64,000 nucleotides of DNA from Chryseobacterium sp. LAM-KRS1. GTDB lineage: Bacteria; Bacteroidota; Bacteroidia; Flavobacteriales; Weeksellaceae. A model generated the notes under the pieces. The model was not told the DNA's origin and searched no databases. It saw only the letters and a program-made list of their open reading frames with translations. The stretch covers positions 124,001-188,000 of the forward strand of contig NZ_JAAOIZ010000002.1 of NCBI RefSeq assembly GCF_013184525.1, given 5' to 3'. Below are positions 1 through 7,944 of this stretch, one piece after another. Both the position numbers and the translations under genes were made by a program. Within the stretch, counting starts at the first letter, position 1; each line of letters begins with the position of its first letter.

Positions 1-646
1 CATCGGATGGAATCACAATAGAAGTGTAAGGACTGTAAATCTCCCACCCTAAAGTTTCATATAATGATTTACCCTCTGTAGTGGCCACCAGAAAATTATT
101 CCGGGCGCCTTTTGACAGTGCTATTTTTTCAAGTTCTTTCATTAGTAAAGAAGCAAGTCCTTTTCTTCTGTGTTTCTCATCTGTAATGATCTGATCATAC
201 ACAGCCATATCATCAACAATAGCAACTCTTCCTATCGCTCCCTGCTCATTTCCATTTTTGGTCATTACCCTTACAACATACGTAGAATTATACACGTCAT
301 GATGAATCGTGTAGTCATCTGGGAAACCACGCTTTAAAGCAACCATGGGATGAAAACATGACATCATATACTGGTCACCCTGAATTTTCCATTTTGAGGG
401 GATTTTATCCTTAAAAGTTTCAAAAGTTGAGGAAACTTTCAGATATACCCATGGTTCATCAATTATCTTCGACAGCTGAATAAAATCATCATTAGGTTCA
501 GAAAACAGATATCGCTTTTTCTGCATAGGAGTATTTACATCAACAGTAAAACCGGATTTATATGGAACTGGTAAAGGTAATTCTCTTGATAACGACCATC
601 CTTTCAACCACTTTTCTAATATTTCGGCTGAAGCTTTATTTTTCAT
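1..646 (-). CDS. GNAT family N-acetyltransferase (partial, runs off window)
   Basis: I translated this from the ATG at 644-646; about 215 codons are visible and the gene continues past the window edge. The C-terminal half carries the acetyl-CoA binding signature of GNAT enzymes: an R-R-K-G-L-A-S-L-L-M stretch (Q/R-x-x-G-x-A type), followed by a K-G-A-R-N-N-F-L-V-A segment and a Y-E-T-L-G-W motif typical of the domain end. It should therefore move an acetyl group from acetyl-CoA to an amine or amino acid; the substrate cannot be read from the sequence. The N-terminal ~100 residues are outside the core fold and unrecognised. It stands alone, divergent from the PanE-like gene. No clear promoter is seen in the 160-bp gap. 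Confidence 0.75.
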   Translation of the reverse strand, partial: MKNKASAEILEKWLKGWSLSRELPLPVPYKSGFTVDVNTPMQKKRYLFSEPNDDFIQLSKIIDEPWVYLKVSSTFETFKDKIPSKWKIQGDQYMMSCFHPMVALKRGFPDDYTIHHDVYNSTYVVRVMTKNGNEQGAIGRVAIVDDMAVYDQIITDEKHRRKGLASLLMKELEKIALSKGARNNFLVATTEGKSLYETLGWEIYSPYTSIVIPSD

Positions 647-805
647 GATAAGGCTATTAAAAATGTTGACATAAATATAATAATTGATTGATCTTATCTC
701 ACAATAAATATAGATTATATACATCTCAAAATATTAAAATAAATCACCATCTTTAACATAGTGTATTATTAAAGGCCAGGTTTTAAACAGATAAAAAATA
801 ATTTC

Positions 806-1747
806 ATGAATAAAAAACATATTGTAATCATAGGTTTAGGAGGTGTAGGTGGCTATTTTGGCTTTAAAATAAGCCAGAATAATGAAACTTTCCACCAATA
901 TATCATATCATTTGTTGCAAGAGGTGAAACCTATAAAAAAGTGAAAGCGGAAGGCTTGACCTTAATTTCCACTGAACACCGATATAGTAAAACATGGGCT
1001 AATTCAGTTTATGAAAATATCGGGGAAATTGTAAAACCTGATCTTGTATTGATTTGTGTAAAAGAATACGACCTGGAAAGAGTTTGTCAAGAACTGAAAG
1101 AAGTCATTACTGAAAATACCATTTTATTACCTATGATGAATGGTGCTGATATTTATGACAGAATAAGAAAAATAATTCCTGCTCATGTTATATTGCCTTC
1201 ATGTGTTTATGTGGCTTCTCATATAAAAGAAAAAGGAGTTGTAGAACATAAAGGGAAAACTGGAAAGTTGATTATTGGCAGGGATCCACAAAATTTTTCC
1301 CAAAACATAGATTGGGTAATCAATGTTCTCAAAGAAAGCAGGATCGATTTTGATTTTAAAGATGATGCCTTAACTGATATCTGGACCAAATTTACTTTTA
1401 TAGCAAGTTTCGGACTGGTAACAGCTAAATACAATTCCTCTATTGGTACCGTTTGTACAGATCCTGCACAAAAAAATGAGGCAGAAGAAATAATGAAGGA
1501 AATAAAAGCAATTGCAGATAAAAAGGGGATTTTACTTGAAGATAATATCATTGAGAATACTTTTGAAAAAGCATCAGCATTTCCTCATGAAACTCCTACT
1601 TCCCTTCAATTGGATATTAATTCCGGAAAAAAAGAAAGTGAACTGGAATTATTTGCAGGAGCAATTATCAAATACGGAAATGAAAACGGAATCAAGGTAC
1701 CTTTTACTCAAAAAATATATGATGAAATAAAGGCTAAGATAAAATAA
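806..1747 (+). CDS. 2-dehydropantoate 2-reductase-like protein
   Basis: This 313-residue protein starts with a nucleotide-binding Rossmann motif (G-L-G-G-V-G-G-Y-F-G, residues 11-20), followed by the K-E-Y-D-L and M-M-N-G-A segments seen in ketopantoate reductases. The C-terminal helical domain (about 180-313) contains the conserved region with D-I-W-T-K-F and the T-S-L-Q-L-D-I/N-S-G-K-K-x-S-E-L-E box near residue 270-285. The family (ApbA/PanE) reduces 2-dehydropantoate with NADPH in pantothenate synthesis. Many Bacteroidetes paralogues of this family have not been tested, so the substrate is an inference. It is monocistronic, converging on hisS across a shared terminator. Confidence 0.75.
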   Translation: MNKKHIVIIGLGGVGGYFGFKISQNNETFHQYIISFVARGETYKKVKAEGLTLISTEHRYSKTWANSVYENIGEIVKPDLVLICVKEYDLERVCQELKEVITENTILLPMMNGADIYDRIRKIIPAHVILPSCVYVASHIKEKGVVEHKGKTGKLIIGRDPQNFSQNIDWVINVLKESRIDFDFKDDALTDIWTKFTFIASFGLVTAKYNSSIGTVCTDPAQKNEAEEIMKEIKAIADKKGILLEDNIIENTFEKASAFPHETPTSLQLDINSGKKESELELFAGAIIKYGNENGIKVPFTQKIYDEIKAKIK

Positions 1748-1750
1748 AAA

Positions 1751-1787
1751 AAGAGTCTTCTTATCGATATAAGAAGACTCTTTTTAT
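1751..1787. terminator. Bidirectional intrinsic terminator (panE-like / hisS)
   Basis: A 13-bp perfect inverted repeat (AGAGTCTTCTTAT and its complement, loop cgat) is flanked by A-runs on the left and T-runs on the right, so it can end transcription from both converging genes. Confidence 0.85.
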
Positions 1788-1800
1788 TTATTAATCTAGA

Positions 1801-3168
1801 CTATCCCAAAAACTCTTCCAAAGAAACTGTTTTTTGCTCTCCGGCTTCAAGGTTTTTAAAAGTCACTGTTCTGTTTTTAATCTCTTCTTCACCCAGGAAT
1901 ACCAGCTTTTTAATTCCCTTTTTTTCTGCATAAGTGAATTGCTTATTAATTTTTGCACTTTCAGGATAAAGCTCGGCAGAAATCCCCTTTGCTCTGAGTT
2001 GAATAATCAGCTTTAAAGCTTCAAGTGTTTCTTCCCCTCCGAAATTAGCAAACAAATATTCTACTTTCGACGAAGCCTCTTCCGGGAAAAGACCTAGCTC
2101 TTCCATAACCAGATAAATCCTGTCTAATCCGAAAGAGATACCGATACCCGGAATATTTTTAACCCCGAATACAGCCGTAAGATTATCATATCTTCCACCA
2201 CCACCGATAGAACCCATTTGAGCTTCATCGGCTTTCACTTCAAAGATAGCTCCTGTATAATAATCTAATCCTCTTGCTAAAGTAATATCGAAAACAAGGT
2301 TCTGCAAGTCTACGCCAAGACTTAAAGATTGCATAAGAACAAACTCCAGTTCCTCTACTCCTTTCAATCCTATTTCATTTCCTACAAATTTTTCCTTCAG
2401 CTGAAGAAGGTTTTCCAAAGCATCATCCGATTGAGAGAATAAGAAATCCAGTTTATCGATAGATTCCGGGGAAATTCCTTTTTCAAGCAATTCCTTGATT
2501 ACACCGTCTTTTCCAATCTTATCCAATTTATCAAGGGCCACTGTAAAATCAATAAGTTTATCTGTAATTCCTGCATATTCTGCCAATCCTGAAAGGATTT
2601 TCCTGTTGTTGACATGAATCGTTACCGAAACTTTCAAGTCTGAGAAAGATTTCAGATACAGCTGAATCAGCTCTACTTCCTGTAAAAGACTTTCACTGCC
2701 TACTACATCGGCATCACACTGGTAAAACTCCCTGAACCTTCCTTTTTGAGGGCGGTCAGCTCTCCAAACCGGTTGAATCTGATATCGTTTGTATGGAAAT
2801 GTTAATTGCCCGTGATTCATTGCTACGAATCTCGCAAAAGGTACGGTAAGATCATAGCGAAGAGCTTTGTCCGTAAGACTTTCTGAACTGAAAGGCTTAT
2901 CCAATGCTTTTTGAAAATCGGTAAGCATCTGTGTCTTTTTATCTTCTTTAGCTTCATTGATGCTCGAGTTCAGGATCTTAAAAATTAACCGATCTCCCTC
3001 TTCTCCATATTTCCCTGTTAATGTCGAAAGATTTTCAAAACTTGGTGTCTCCAAAGGCTGGAATCCAAATAATTGAAAGTTATTCTGTAAAATATTAATG
3101 ATATATTTTCTTCTTGAAACTTCCTGTGCGGTAAAATCTCTCGTTCCTTTTGCTAAGCTTGGCTTCAT
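1801..3168 (-). CDS. hisS: Histidyl-tRNA synthetase
   Basis: The 455-residue protein is a class II aminoacyl-tRNA synthetase that charges tRNA-His with histidine in the cytoplasm. It opens with K-G-T-R-D-F, and shows motif 2 ([13 protein letters not shown], about residue 142-154), the HisRS-specific [10 protein letters not shown] box (about 298-307), and motif 3 ([10 protein letters not shown]). The C-terminal ~100 residues form the anticodon-binding domain. Length is normal for the longer Bacteroidetes form. A promoter-like TTTA-N19-TATTTTTG lies 40-70 bp upstream. It is a single gene between terminators. Confidence 0.97.
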   Translation of the reverse strand: MKPSLAKGTRDFTAQEVSRRKYIINILQNNFQLFGFQPLETPSFENLSTLTGKYGEEGDRLIFKILNSSINEAKEDKKTQMLTDFQKALDKPFSSESLTDKALRYDLTVPFARFVAMNHGQLTFPYKRYQIQPVWRADRPQKGRFREFYQCDADVVGSESLLQEVELIQLYLKSFSDLKVSVTIHVNNRKILSGLAEYAGITDKLIDFTVALDKLDKIGKDGVIKELLEKGISPESIDKLDFLFSQSDDALENLLQLKEKFVGNEIGLKGVEELEFVLMQSLSLGVDLQNLVFDITLARGLDYYTGAIFEVKADEAQMGSIGGGGRYDNLTAVFGVKNIPGIGISFGLDRIYLVMEELGLFPEEASSKVEYLFANFGGEETLEALKLIIQLRAKGISAELYPESAKINKQFTYAEKKGIKKLVFLGEEEIKNRTVTFKNLEAGEQKTVSLEEFLG

Positions 3169-3209
3169 TCTATAATAGGTAAATGATAAATAATAATTGA
3201 TAAGTCTTG

Positions 3210-3240
3210 CAAAAATAAGGAATTGAAAGGACTTTTTAAA
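3210..3240 (-). promoter_or_regulatory. Bacteroidetes-type promoter for hisS
   Basis: On the minus strand, TTTA (3237-3240) is followed by exactly 19 bp and TATTTTTG (3210-3217), one mismatch from the TTTG-N19-TAnnTTTG consensus. It lies 42 bp before the hisS start. Confidence 0.6.
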
Positions 3241-3260
3241 TTCCGGAAGATTTTAATTAT

Positions 3261-3893
3261 TTAAAATTTGAACTCATCGATTCCCTCATCATTAAACAGT
3301 ATTTTTGTACAAGCCTCATGATTTTTCAAAGCTCCCTGTACACGCCATATGATCGTATATTTCTCTCCGATCCTCATCTGTTTACCCCTGCTCGATTTTA
3401 GTCCGTATTCTTTGAAAAGGGCTTCATATTTATCCACCACTTCATCATTATAAGAAAGGGTAATCTGATAAGTATAGCGGGTTGTAATCCTATCGATAAC
3501 GTTCTGTATGTATTTGAAAAGGACCAAAAGTAAAACTACAGATAGGGAACCGATAAGAGCTTCCTTATAATATTCCGCACCTATCGTCATACCCAGTGCC
3601 GCACAAATCCAAATAGTCACAGCTGTTGTAAGTCCGGATACCCTGTTTTCCTCCTTAAAAATAACTCCCGCCCCTACAAAGCCGATTCCTGTAATAATAT
3701 TAGCTGCAATCCGATCCGGACTTCCCTCGACACCAAGACTCAAAGATAGCATGGTAAACATACACGAACCCAATGTCACTAATATCATTGTCCTAAGTCC
3801 TGCAGATTTTAACTGGTACTCTCTTTCGATCCCGATGATTCCTCCAATTACAATCGAAAATACTATAGGGAGTATATCGTTTATACTAATCAT
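3261..3893 (-). CDS. MgtC/SapB family membrane protein
   Basis: The 210-residue protein has the MgtC/SapB pattern: an N-terminal helix, then G-G-I-I-G-I-E-R-E (residues 17-25) with conserved G-x-E-R, L-R-T-M-I-L-V-T-L-G-S (33-43), and A-A-N-I-I-T-G-I-G-F-V-G-A-G-V-I-F (64-80), then T-T-A-V-T-I-W and further membrane helices to about residue 130. The last ~75 residues are soluble and ACT-like. The family is linked to magnesium limitation and virulence, and in some cases to inhibition of F-type ATP synthase; its exact role here is unknown. It is a single gene, 92 bp from the start of hisS on the same strand. Confidence 0.88.
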   Translation of the reverse strand: MISINDILPIVFSIVIGGIIGIEREYQLKSAGLRTMILVTLGSCMFTMLSLSLGVEGSPDRIAANIITGIGFVGAGVIFKEENRVSGLTTAVTIWICAALGMTIGAEYYKEALIGSLSVVLLLVLFKYIQNVIDRITTRYTYQITLSYNDEVVDKYEALFKEYGLKSSRGKQMRIGEKYTIIWRVQGALKNHEACTKILFNDEGIDEFKF

Positions 3894-4027
3894 TTATCTT
3901 TTTTTTGCTTATGTCAAATTATTATTTTTTTGTTTTATTTACAAATGTCTTATTAAAAAATATTATCACTTTTCAGTGCGTATGCCCATTATTTACCGGT
4001 AGGTTTCATAACATACAATAGGTATGG

Positions 4028-4061
4028 AAAAAGCTGAAGGAATACAGGTCCCCCAGCTTTT
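4028..4061 (-). terminator. Weak terminator after the HRDC gene
   Basis: AAAAGCTG and CAGCTTTT form an 8-bp stem across a 17-nt loop, 37 bp downstream of the HRDC gene. On the minus strand it is followed by only a short T-run, so confidence is moderate. Confidence 0.45.
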
Positions 4062-4097
4062 CATTGTTTCACAATTTGTGTTTGATCAATTAATAAA

Positions 4098-4553
4098 TCA
4101 GATACTTTCCAGAATTTCTATAATCTCTTCACCATAGTTTTCTATTTTATGTTTTCCGAAACCTTTGATGTCTAATAATTCTGCTTTTTTTGCCGGTTTA
4201 TATTTTGCTACGGATAACAGCTCTTTATTACTGGCTATAAAATAAATTGGGAGATTTTGCTCTCTTGCTTTTTCCGATCTCCATAATTTCAGGGCATCGA
4301 GAATTTTTTCTTCATCCCTATTCAGCATTTCATTTTCTGCCGAATATTTTACACTTTTGGATTCTTTTACAGCAGATACTCCTGCTTTCAGTTCTTCGAA
4401 GTATAAGACAACTGACCAGTAAAGCTCGTCGTGTACAAAAGCGGTTTCCGTTTTAATAATTTCATGATTTCCGAGAAAATCGTCTAATGCCTGCTGATCT
4501 GTATACAGATACTCTTCGGGCAGCCTTATTTTAAAAACTTTTACTCTCATCAT
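4098..4553 (-). CDS. HRDC domain-only protein
   Basis: This 151-residue protein carries an HRDC domain over about residues 75-151: E-E-K-I-L-D-A-L-K-L-W-R-S-E-K-A-R-E, then P-I-Y-F-I-A-S-N-K-E-L, and the closing L-L-D-I-K-G-F-G-K-H-K-I-E-N-Y-G helix-hairpin segment. HRDC domains bind nucleic acid at the C-terminus of RecQ helicases and RNase D, but here no helicase or nuclease domain is attached. The N-terminal ~70 residues form an unassigned domain. Two ATGs stand in tandem at the start; either could be used. It lies 13 bp behind the ssb paralogue and is surely co-transcribed with it, which suggests a joint role in single-stranded DNA handling (inference). Confidence 0.8.
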   Translation of the reverse strand: MMRVKVFKIRLPEEYLYTDQQALDDFLGNHEIIKTETAFVHDELYWSVVLYFEELKAGVSAVKESKSVKYSAENEMLNRDEEKILDALKLWRSEKAREQNLPIYFIASNKELLSVAKYKPAKKAELLDIKGFGKHKIENYGEEIIEILESI

Positions 4554-4566
4554 CTGTGTTTTTGTA

Positions 4567-4902
4567 TTATTTATTACCCCCTAACAGCAGGATTTCATCA
4601 ACCCTTATTTCTGTAATATACCTTTTTACACCATCTTTATCATCGTAAGATCTGTAGGTAAGCTTTCCTTCAATAGCAATTTCTTTTCCTTTGGGAACAT
4701 ACTTCTGAAGGATCTCCGCAACTTTTCCAAAGGCAATCAGATTATGCCATTGTGTTTCTTCTACTTTTTCACCTTTTGCATTGGTGTAGTGATCACTCGT
4801 TGCTAAAGACACGCTTGCTTTTACATTTCCACTGTCGAAGTTGATCATTTCTACTTCTTTTCCTGTGTAACCGATTAATGTTACTTTGTTTCTTAGTGAC
4901 AT
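4567..4902 (-). CDS. ssb: Single-stranded DNA-binding protein (short paralogue)
   Basis: The 111-residue protein is an OB-fold SSB: S-L-R-N-K-V-T-L-I-G-Y-T-G at the start, then V-S-L-A-T-S-D, the E-E-T-Q-W-H-N-L-I-A-F-G-K-V-A core, K-G-K-E-I-A-I-E-G-K-L-T-Y-R-S-Y, and a final beta strand. It ends right after the OB fold (V-D-E-I-L-L-L-G-G-N-K). The disordered linker and the acidic D-D-x-P-F tip, which recruit RecO, PriA, RecQ and other partners in housekeeping SSBs, are absent. It is therefore probably a second SSB, not the replicative one. It is the first gene of a pair with the HRDC gene and is divergent from the arginase-fold operon. Confidence 0.9.
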   Translation of the reverse strand: MSLRNKVTLIGYTGKEVEMINFDSGNVKASVSLATSDHYTNAKGEKVEETQWHNLIAFGKVAEILQKYVPKGKEIAIEGKLTYRSYDDKDGVKRYITEIRVDEILLLGGNK

Positions 4903-5050
4903 AACTATAAATTTTAAAGATTAATATTATCAGATAAGAGACGTTCACTGCTTTCTCAAATCTCTGTTGCAAAGATTGCCATCCCAGCCCATTAAAGTCG
5001 GTTATAAACTATTTAAATTCATTTGTAGTCGTTTGTAAACGGATAATCCG

Positions 5051-5058
5051 TACCTTTG
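5051..5058 (+). promoter_or_regulatory. Promoter -7 element of the arginase-fold operon
   Basis: TACCTTTG matches TAnnTTTG and sits 16 bp before the start codon at 5075. TTTG motifs lie at 5023 and 5033 but with non-ideal spacing. Confidence 0.5.
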
Positions 5059-5074
5059 ATTAAATATTCATGGT

Positions 5075-5971
5075 ATGAAAAAAGAGATCAACATCTTTGA
5101 ATTTCCTTTTAATTTAGGCCTTACTAAAAAAGAACATGAAACAGAGCCCGGAGTAAGAAAACTTCCGGATTGGCTTCGAAAACTTAATTTTCATGCTAAG
5201 CTCCATCCTAAGAATATTTTGAGACTTAATGGTCCTGACTATGCAATGGATTTTGATGAAGAAACCCAGGTAAAAAATCCAGATCGAATCATTGAATATG
5301 CCCAAAAGCAATCTGACCTGATCCTGAAAAACTATGATAAAAACACCCTCAATGTAATCATTGGCGGTGACTGCAGTATTTTAATAGGAACTGCAATCGC
5401 CCTTAAAAAGCTGGGAAATTTTGGTTTATTTTATCTTGACGGACATACTGACTATATTCCACCTGAACTTTCATCAAGTGGTGGCGTAGCCGGAATGGAT
5501 CTGGCTATCGTTTCAGGAATGGGACATCAAAAACTAACCAATATTCGTGGCCTGAGGCCCTATTTTATTGAAGAAAACATCTTCTGTGTAGGAAATGCAG
5601 AAACAGACGATGAAGACTATGTAAACCAGGTTATTAATTCAGGCGTTAATTATTATGATCTGGAAAGTCTACGTAAAAATGGTTTCAGCAAAACTGCTGA
5701 AGATTTTTTAAAAATGGTTCAACAGAAAGGTTTGGATGGTTTTTTCATTCATTTCGATGTTGATGTATTGAATGATCAGATTATGCCGGCTGTTGACAGC
5801 AGAACAGAAGATGGAATCGACTATAATAACCTCCGGGAAATTATGACCCCATTGATTGAGAATGACCAATGTTTTGGAATAGAAATTACTATATTAGACC
5901 CTGACTACGATAAGCAAGGCGTCTACACAAAGGCATTTGTTGAAAATTTAACCCAGATAATAAAAAAATAA
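5075..5971 (+). CDS. Arginase/agmatinase (ureohydrolase) family protein
   Basis: The 298-residue protein has the ureohydrolase metal motifs in order: G-G-D-C-S (97-101), L-D-G-H-T-D (121-126), and F-D-V-D-V (227-231), with a G-I-E-I-T-I-L-D-P segment (268-276) that carries the usual substrate-binding glutamate. Members hydrolyse a guanidino or formimino group with two manganese ions. The first motif is normally G-G-D-H-S; the metal-binding histidine is replaced by Cys100, so activity or substrate may differ from true arginase. It leads an apparent operon: the HPP gene follows after 10 bp. Confidence 0.85.
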   Translation: MKKEINIFEFPFNLGLTKKEHETEPGVRKLPDWLRKLNFHAKLHPKNILRLNGPDYAMDFDEETQVKNPDRIIEYAQKQSDLILKNYDKNTLNVIIGGDCSILIGTAIALKKLGNFGLFYLDGHTDYIPPELSSSGGVAGMDLAIVSGMGHQKLTNIRGLRPYFIEENIFCVGNAETDDEDYVNQVINSGVNYYDLESLRKNGFSKTAEDFLKMVQQKGLDGFFIHFDVDVLNDQIMPAVDSRTEDGIDYNNLREIMTPLIENDQCFGIEITILDPDYDKQGVYTKAFVENLTQIIKK

Positions 5972-5981
5972 AGAAGAATTC

Positions 5982-6578
5982 ATGAAGCAGAAAATAAAAA
6001 GAACACTAAGGGTTTCGAAATATGTAATTTATAAAGAAACGCTCGTCGATTACAAAGAACATTTCTGGTCTTTTTTAGGTGCATTTTTTGGAATCGGAAT
6101 CATTGCATTCATCCAGTCGCACTATCTTTTGGAACAGGAGAACATTTTTCTGATCGGCTCGTTCGGGGCATCCAGCGTTTTAATCTATGGAGCCATTCAA
6201 AGTCCGTTGGCACAACCCCGGAATCTTGTAGGAGGTCACGTTCTTTCAGCATTGGTGGGTGTAACGATTTATAAAATAGTTCCCGACGTGCTATGGCTGT
6301 CAGCTCCGTTGGCTGTTGCGTTTTCAATCGTTCTGATGCAGTATACGAAAACCCTGCATCCACCTGGTGGAGCTACAGCATTGATCGCCGTTACCTCATC
6401 AGGAAAAATTCCGGAACTGGGATATTGGTATGCATTATCTCCTGTTCTATCAGGGTGTATCATCCTGCTTCTTGTTGCTTTATTTTTCAATAATATTACC
6501 TCCAACAGAAGTTATCCTAACCATACAAGATTTCTGCGGTTATTAAAGAAAAAGCATCAACACAAAATGAAAAAATAA
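5982..6578 (+). CDS. HPP family membrane protein
   Basis: This 198-residue integral membrane protein has four to five hydrophobic segments and the name-giving motif T-L-H-P-P-G-G-A-T-A-L (about residues 124-134) plus G-S-F-G-A-S-S-V-L-I-Y at about 58-68 and Q-P-R-N-L-V-G-G-H near 76-84. Some HPP proteins have been linked to nitrite transport in cyanobacteria and chloroplasts; whether that holds here is unknown. It lies 10 bp behind the arginase-fold gene and 4 bp before the next gene, so it is in the same operon. Confidence 0.88.
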   Translation: MKQKIKRTLRVSKYVIYKETLVDYKEHFWSFLGAFFGIGIIAFIQSHYLLEQENIFLIGSFGASSVLIYGAIQSPLAQPRNLVGGHVLSALVGVTIYKIVPDVLWLSAPLAVAFSIVLMQYTKTLHPPGGATALIAVTSSGKIPELGYWYALSPVLSGCIILLLVALFFNNITSNRSYPNHTRFLRLLKKKHQHKMKK

Positions 6579-6582
6579 TATT

Positions 6583-6927
6583 ATGAATTGTCTAGAATGT
6601 GGCGAAAAGATCATCGGAAGATCAGACAAAAAATTCTGCAATGACGCCTGCCGCAACGCCTATAACAATAAGCAGAATAAAGACTCCAATAACCTGATGC
6701 GGAACATTAATAATAAACTCCGCAAAAACTACCGTATTCTTACGGAAATAAACGTGGAAGGTAAAACAAAAATTTCACGTTCAAAGCTGGATGGCTTAGG
6801 TTTTGATTTCGATTACATCACTAACATTAAAGTTTATAAAAACGGTTCGGAATATAAATTCATTTACGATTACGGTTATAAACTTTTGGAAGATGATTTT
6901 GTATTGATTGTAAAAAATCAAACCTAA
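6583..6927 (+). CDS. Small zinc-ribbon protein, function unknown
   Basis: The 114-residue protein begins with a zinc-binding ribbon: C-L-E-C-G-E-K (C3, C6) and K-K-F-C-N-D-A-C-R-N-A-Y (about C18, C22), the layout of DUF2116-type ribbons. The remainder (about 40-114) is an alpha/beta stretch with the K-T-K-I-S-R-S-K-L-D-G-L-G-F-D-F pattern. I know this type from Bacteroidetes genomes but no function is established. It is tightly spaced within the operon (4 bp after HPP, 25 bp before the epimerase). Confidence 0.72.
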   Translation: MNCLECGEKIIGRSDKKFCNDACRNAYNNKQNKDSNNLMRNINNKLRKNYRILTEINVEGKTKISRSKLDGLGFDFDYITNIKVYKNGSEYKFIYDYGYKLLEDDFVLIVKNQT

Positions 6928-6952
6928 GAATACACCACCAAAATTAATATCT

Positions 6953-7858
6953 ATGAAAGAAGTTGTTTTAATTACCGGAGCTAATGGAATGGTTGCCCGA
7001 GAGCTATCAAAAAAGATAGATTCGGAATATACGGTCCGGTTGCTGACCCGGAAAAAGACCACAGACAATGAATACGAATGGGATATTAGTAATAGGACAA
7101 TTGATGATTCGGCATTTGAAAATATCAGTCATATCATTCATCTTGCTGGAGCCAATATTTCTGAAAAAAGATGGTCGGATGACAGAAAAAAAGAGATTAT
7201 TTCCAGCCGGATTGATTCTGCAAAACTTATTCTTGATACTTTAAAAAAGAAAAACATCAAGTTAAAATCTTTTATATCAGCTTCCGCCACGGGAATTTAT
7301 GGAGCTTATACTTCACAGAAAATTTTCTCAGAGGAAGATGAAAAAGCCGATGATTTCCTTGGAAAGGTAGTTATGCTTTGGGAGCAAGCTGCTGATGAAT
7401 TTCTTAGTCAGAATGTTGCAGAAAGAGTTGTTAGAGTAAGAACATCCATCGTACTATCTGAAAAAGACGGAGCCTTAAAAAAAATGGCAACTCCCGTGCG
7501 GCTGGGAATCGGTTCACCCATTGGAACCGGAAAACAATATATGCCGTGGATTCATCTGAAAGATATCATCGGTATATATGAATTTGCTCTAAAAAATCCT
7601 CAGCTAAAAGGAGCTTATAATGCTGCATCACCACAACATACAACCAACGAACAGTTTACGGAAAAAATTGCAGAGGTTTTACACAAACCTTTGTTTATGC
7701 CTAATGTTCCTGCATTTGTACTGAAGATCATTTTTGGAGAGCTTTCTGTTGCTTTACTGGAAGGCTCAAGGGTTGATTCCCAAAAAATTCAGAATGCAGG
7801 CTATCGGTTTCAGTTTCCTGATCTGAGAGATTCGCTGGAAGATTTACTGAAGAAATAA
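6953..7858 (+). CDS. TIGR01777-type NAD-dependent epimerase (SDR39U1-like)
   Basis: The 301-residue protein is an atypical short-chain dehydrogenase: T-G-A-N-G-M-V (residues 7-13) for nucleotide binding, H-L-A-G-A-N-I (62-68), S-A-S-A-T-G-I-Y-G (about 105-113) and the family's P-W-I-H-L-K-D mark (about 197-203), with a C-terminal DUF1731-like segment ending in G-Y-R-F-Q-F-P-D-L-R-D-S-L-E-D-L-L. Members are near universal in Bacteroidetes (YfcH-like), but the substrate is not known. It is inside the operon; the UvrA-like gene follows after 86 bp. Confidence 0.88.
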   Translation: MKEVVLITGANGMVARELSKKIDSEYTVRLLTRKKTTDNEYEWDISNRTIDDSAFENISHIIHLAGANISEKRWSDDRKKEIISSRIDSAKLILDTLKKKNIKLKSFISASATGIYGAYTSQKIFSEEDEKADDFLGKVVMLWEQAADEFLSQNVAERVVRVRTSIVLSEKDGALKKMATPVRLGIGSPIGTGKQYMPWIHLKDIIGIYEFALKNPQLKGAYNAASPQHTTNEQFTEKIAEVLHKPLFMPNVPAFVLKIIFGELSVALLEGSRVDSQKIQNAGYRFQFPDLRDSLEDLLKK

Positions 7859-7944
7859 GATCCACGGTCTTTTCTCAGAGGATACATGAAGAGAAAGTAT
7901 CTGTTAATATTGAAGTATCTGATTTCATATCTAAATACCACATT

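Noticed and set aside
1219..1551. 110-codon ORF opposite the PanE-like gene
   Set aside because: Shadow of a well-supported gene; no family and no promoter.
5114..5311. Antisense ORF opposite the arginase-fold gene
   Set aside because: Shadow frame; the plus-strand motifs are decisive.
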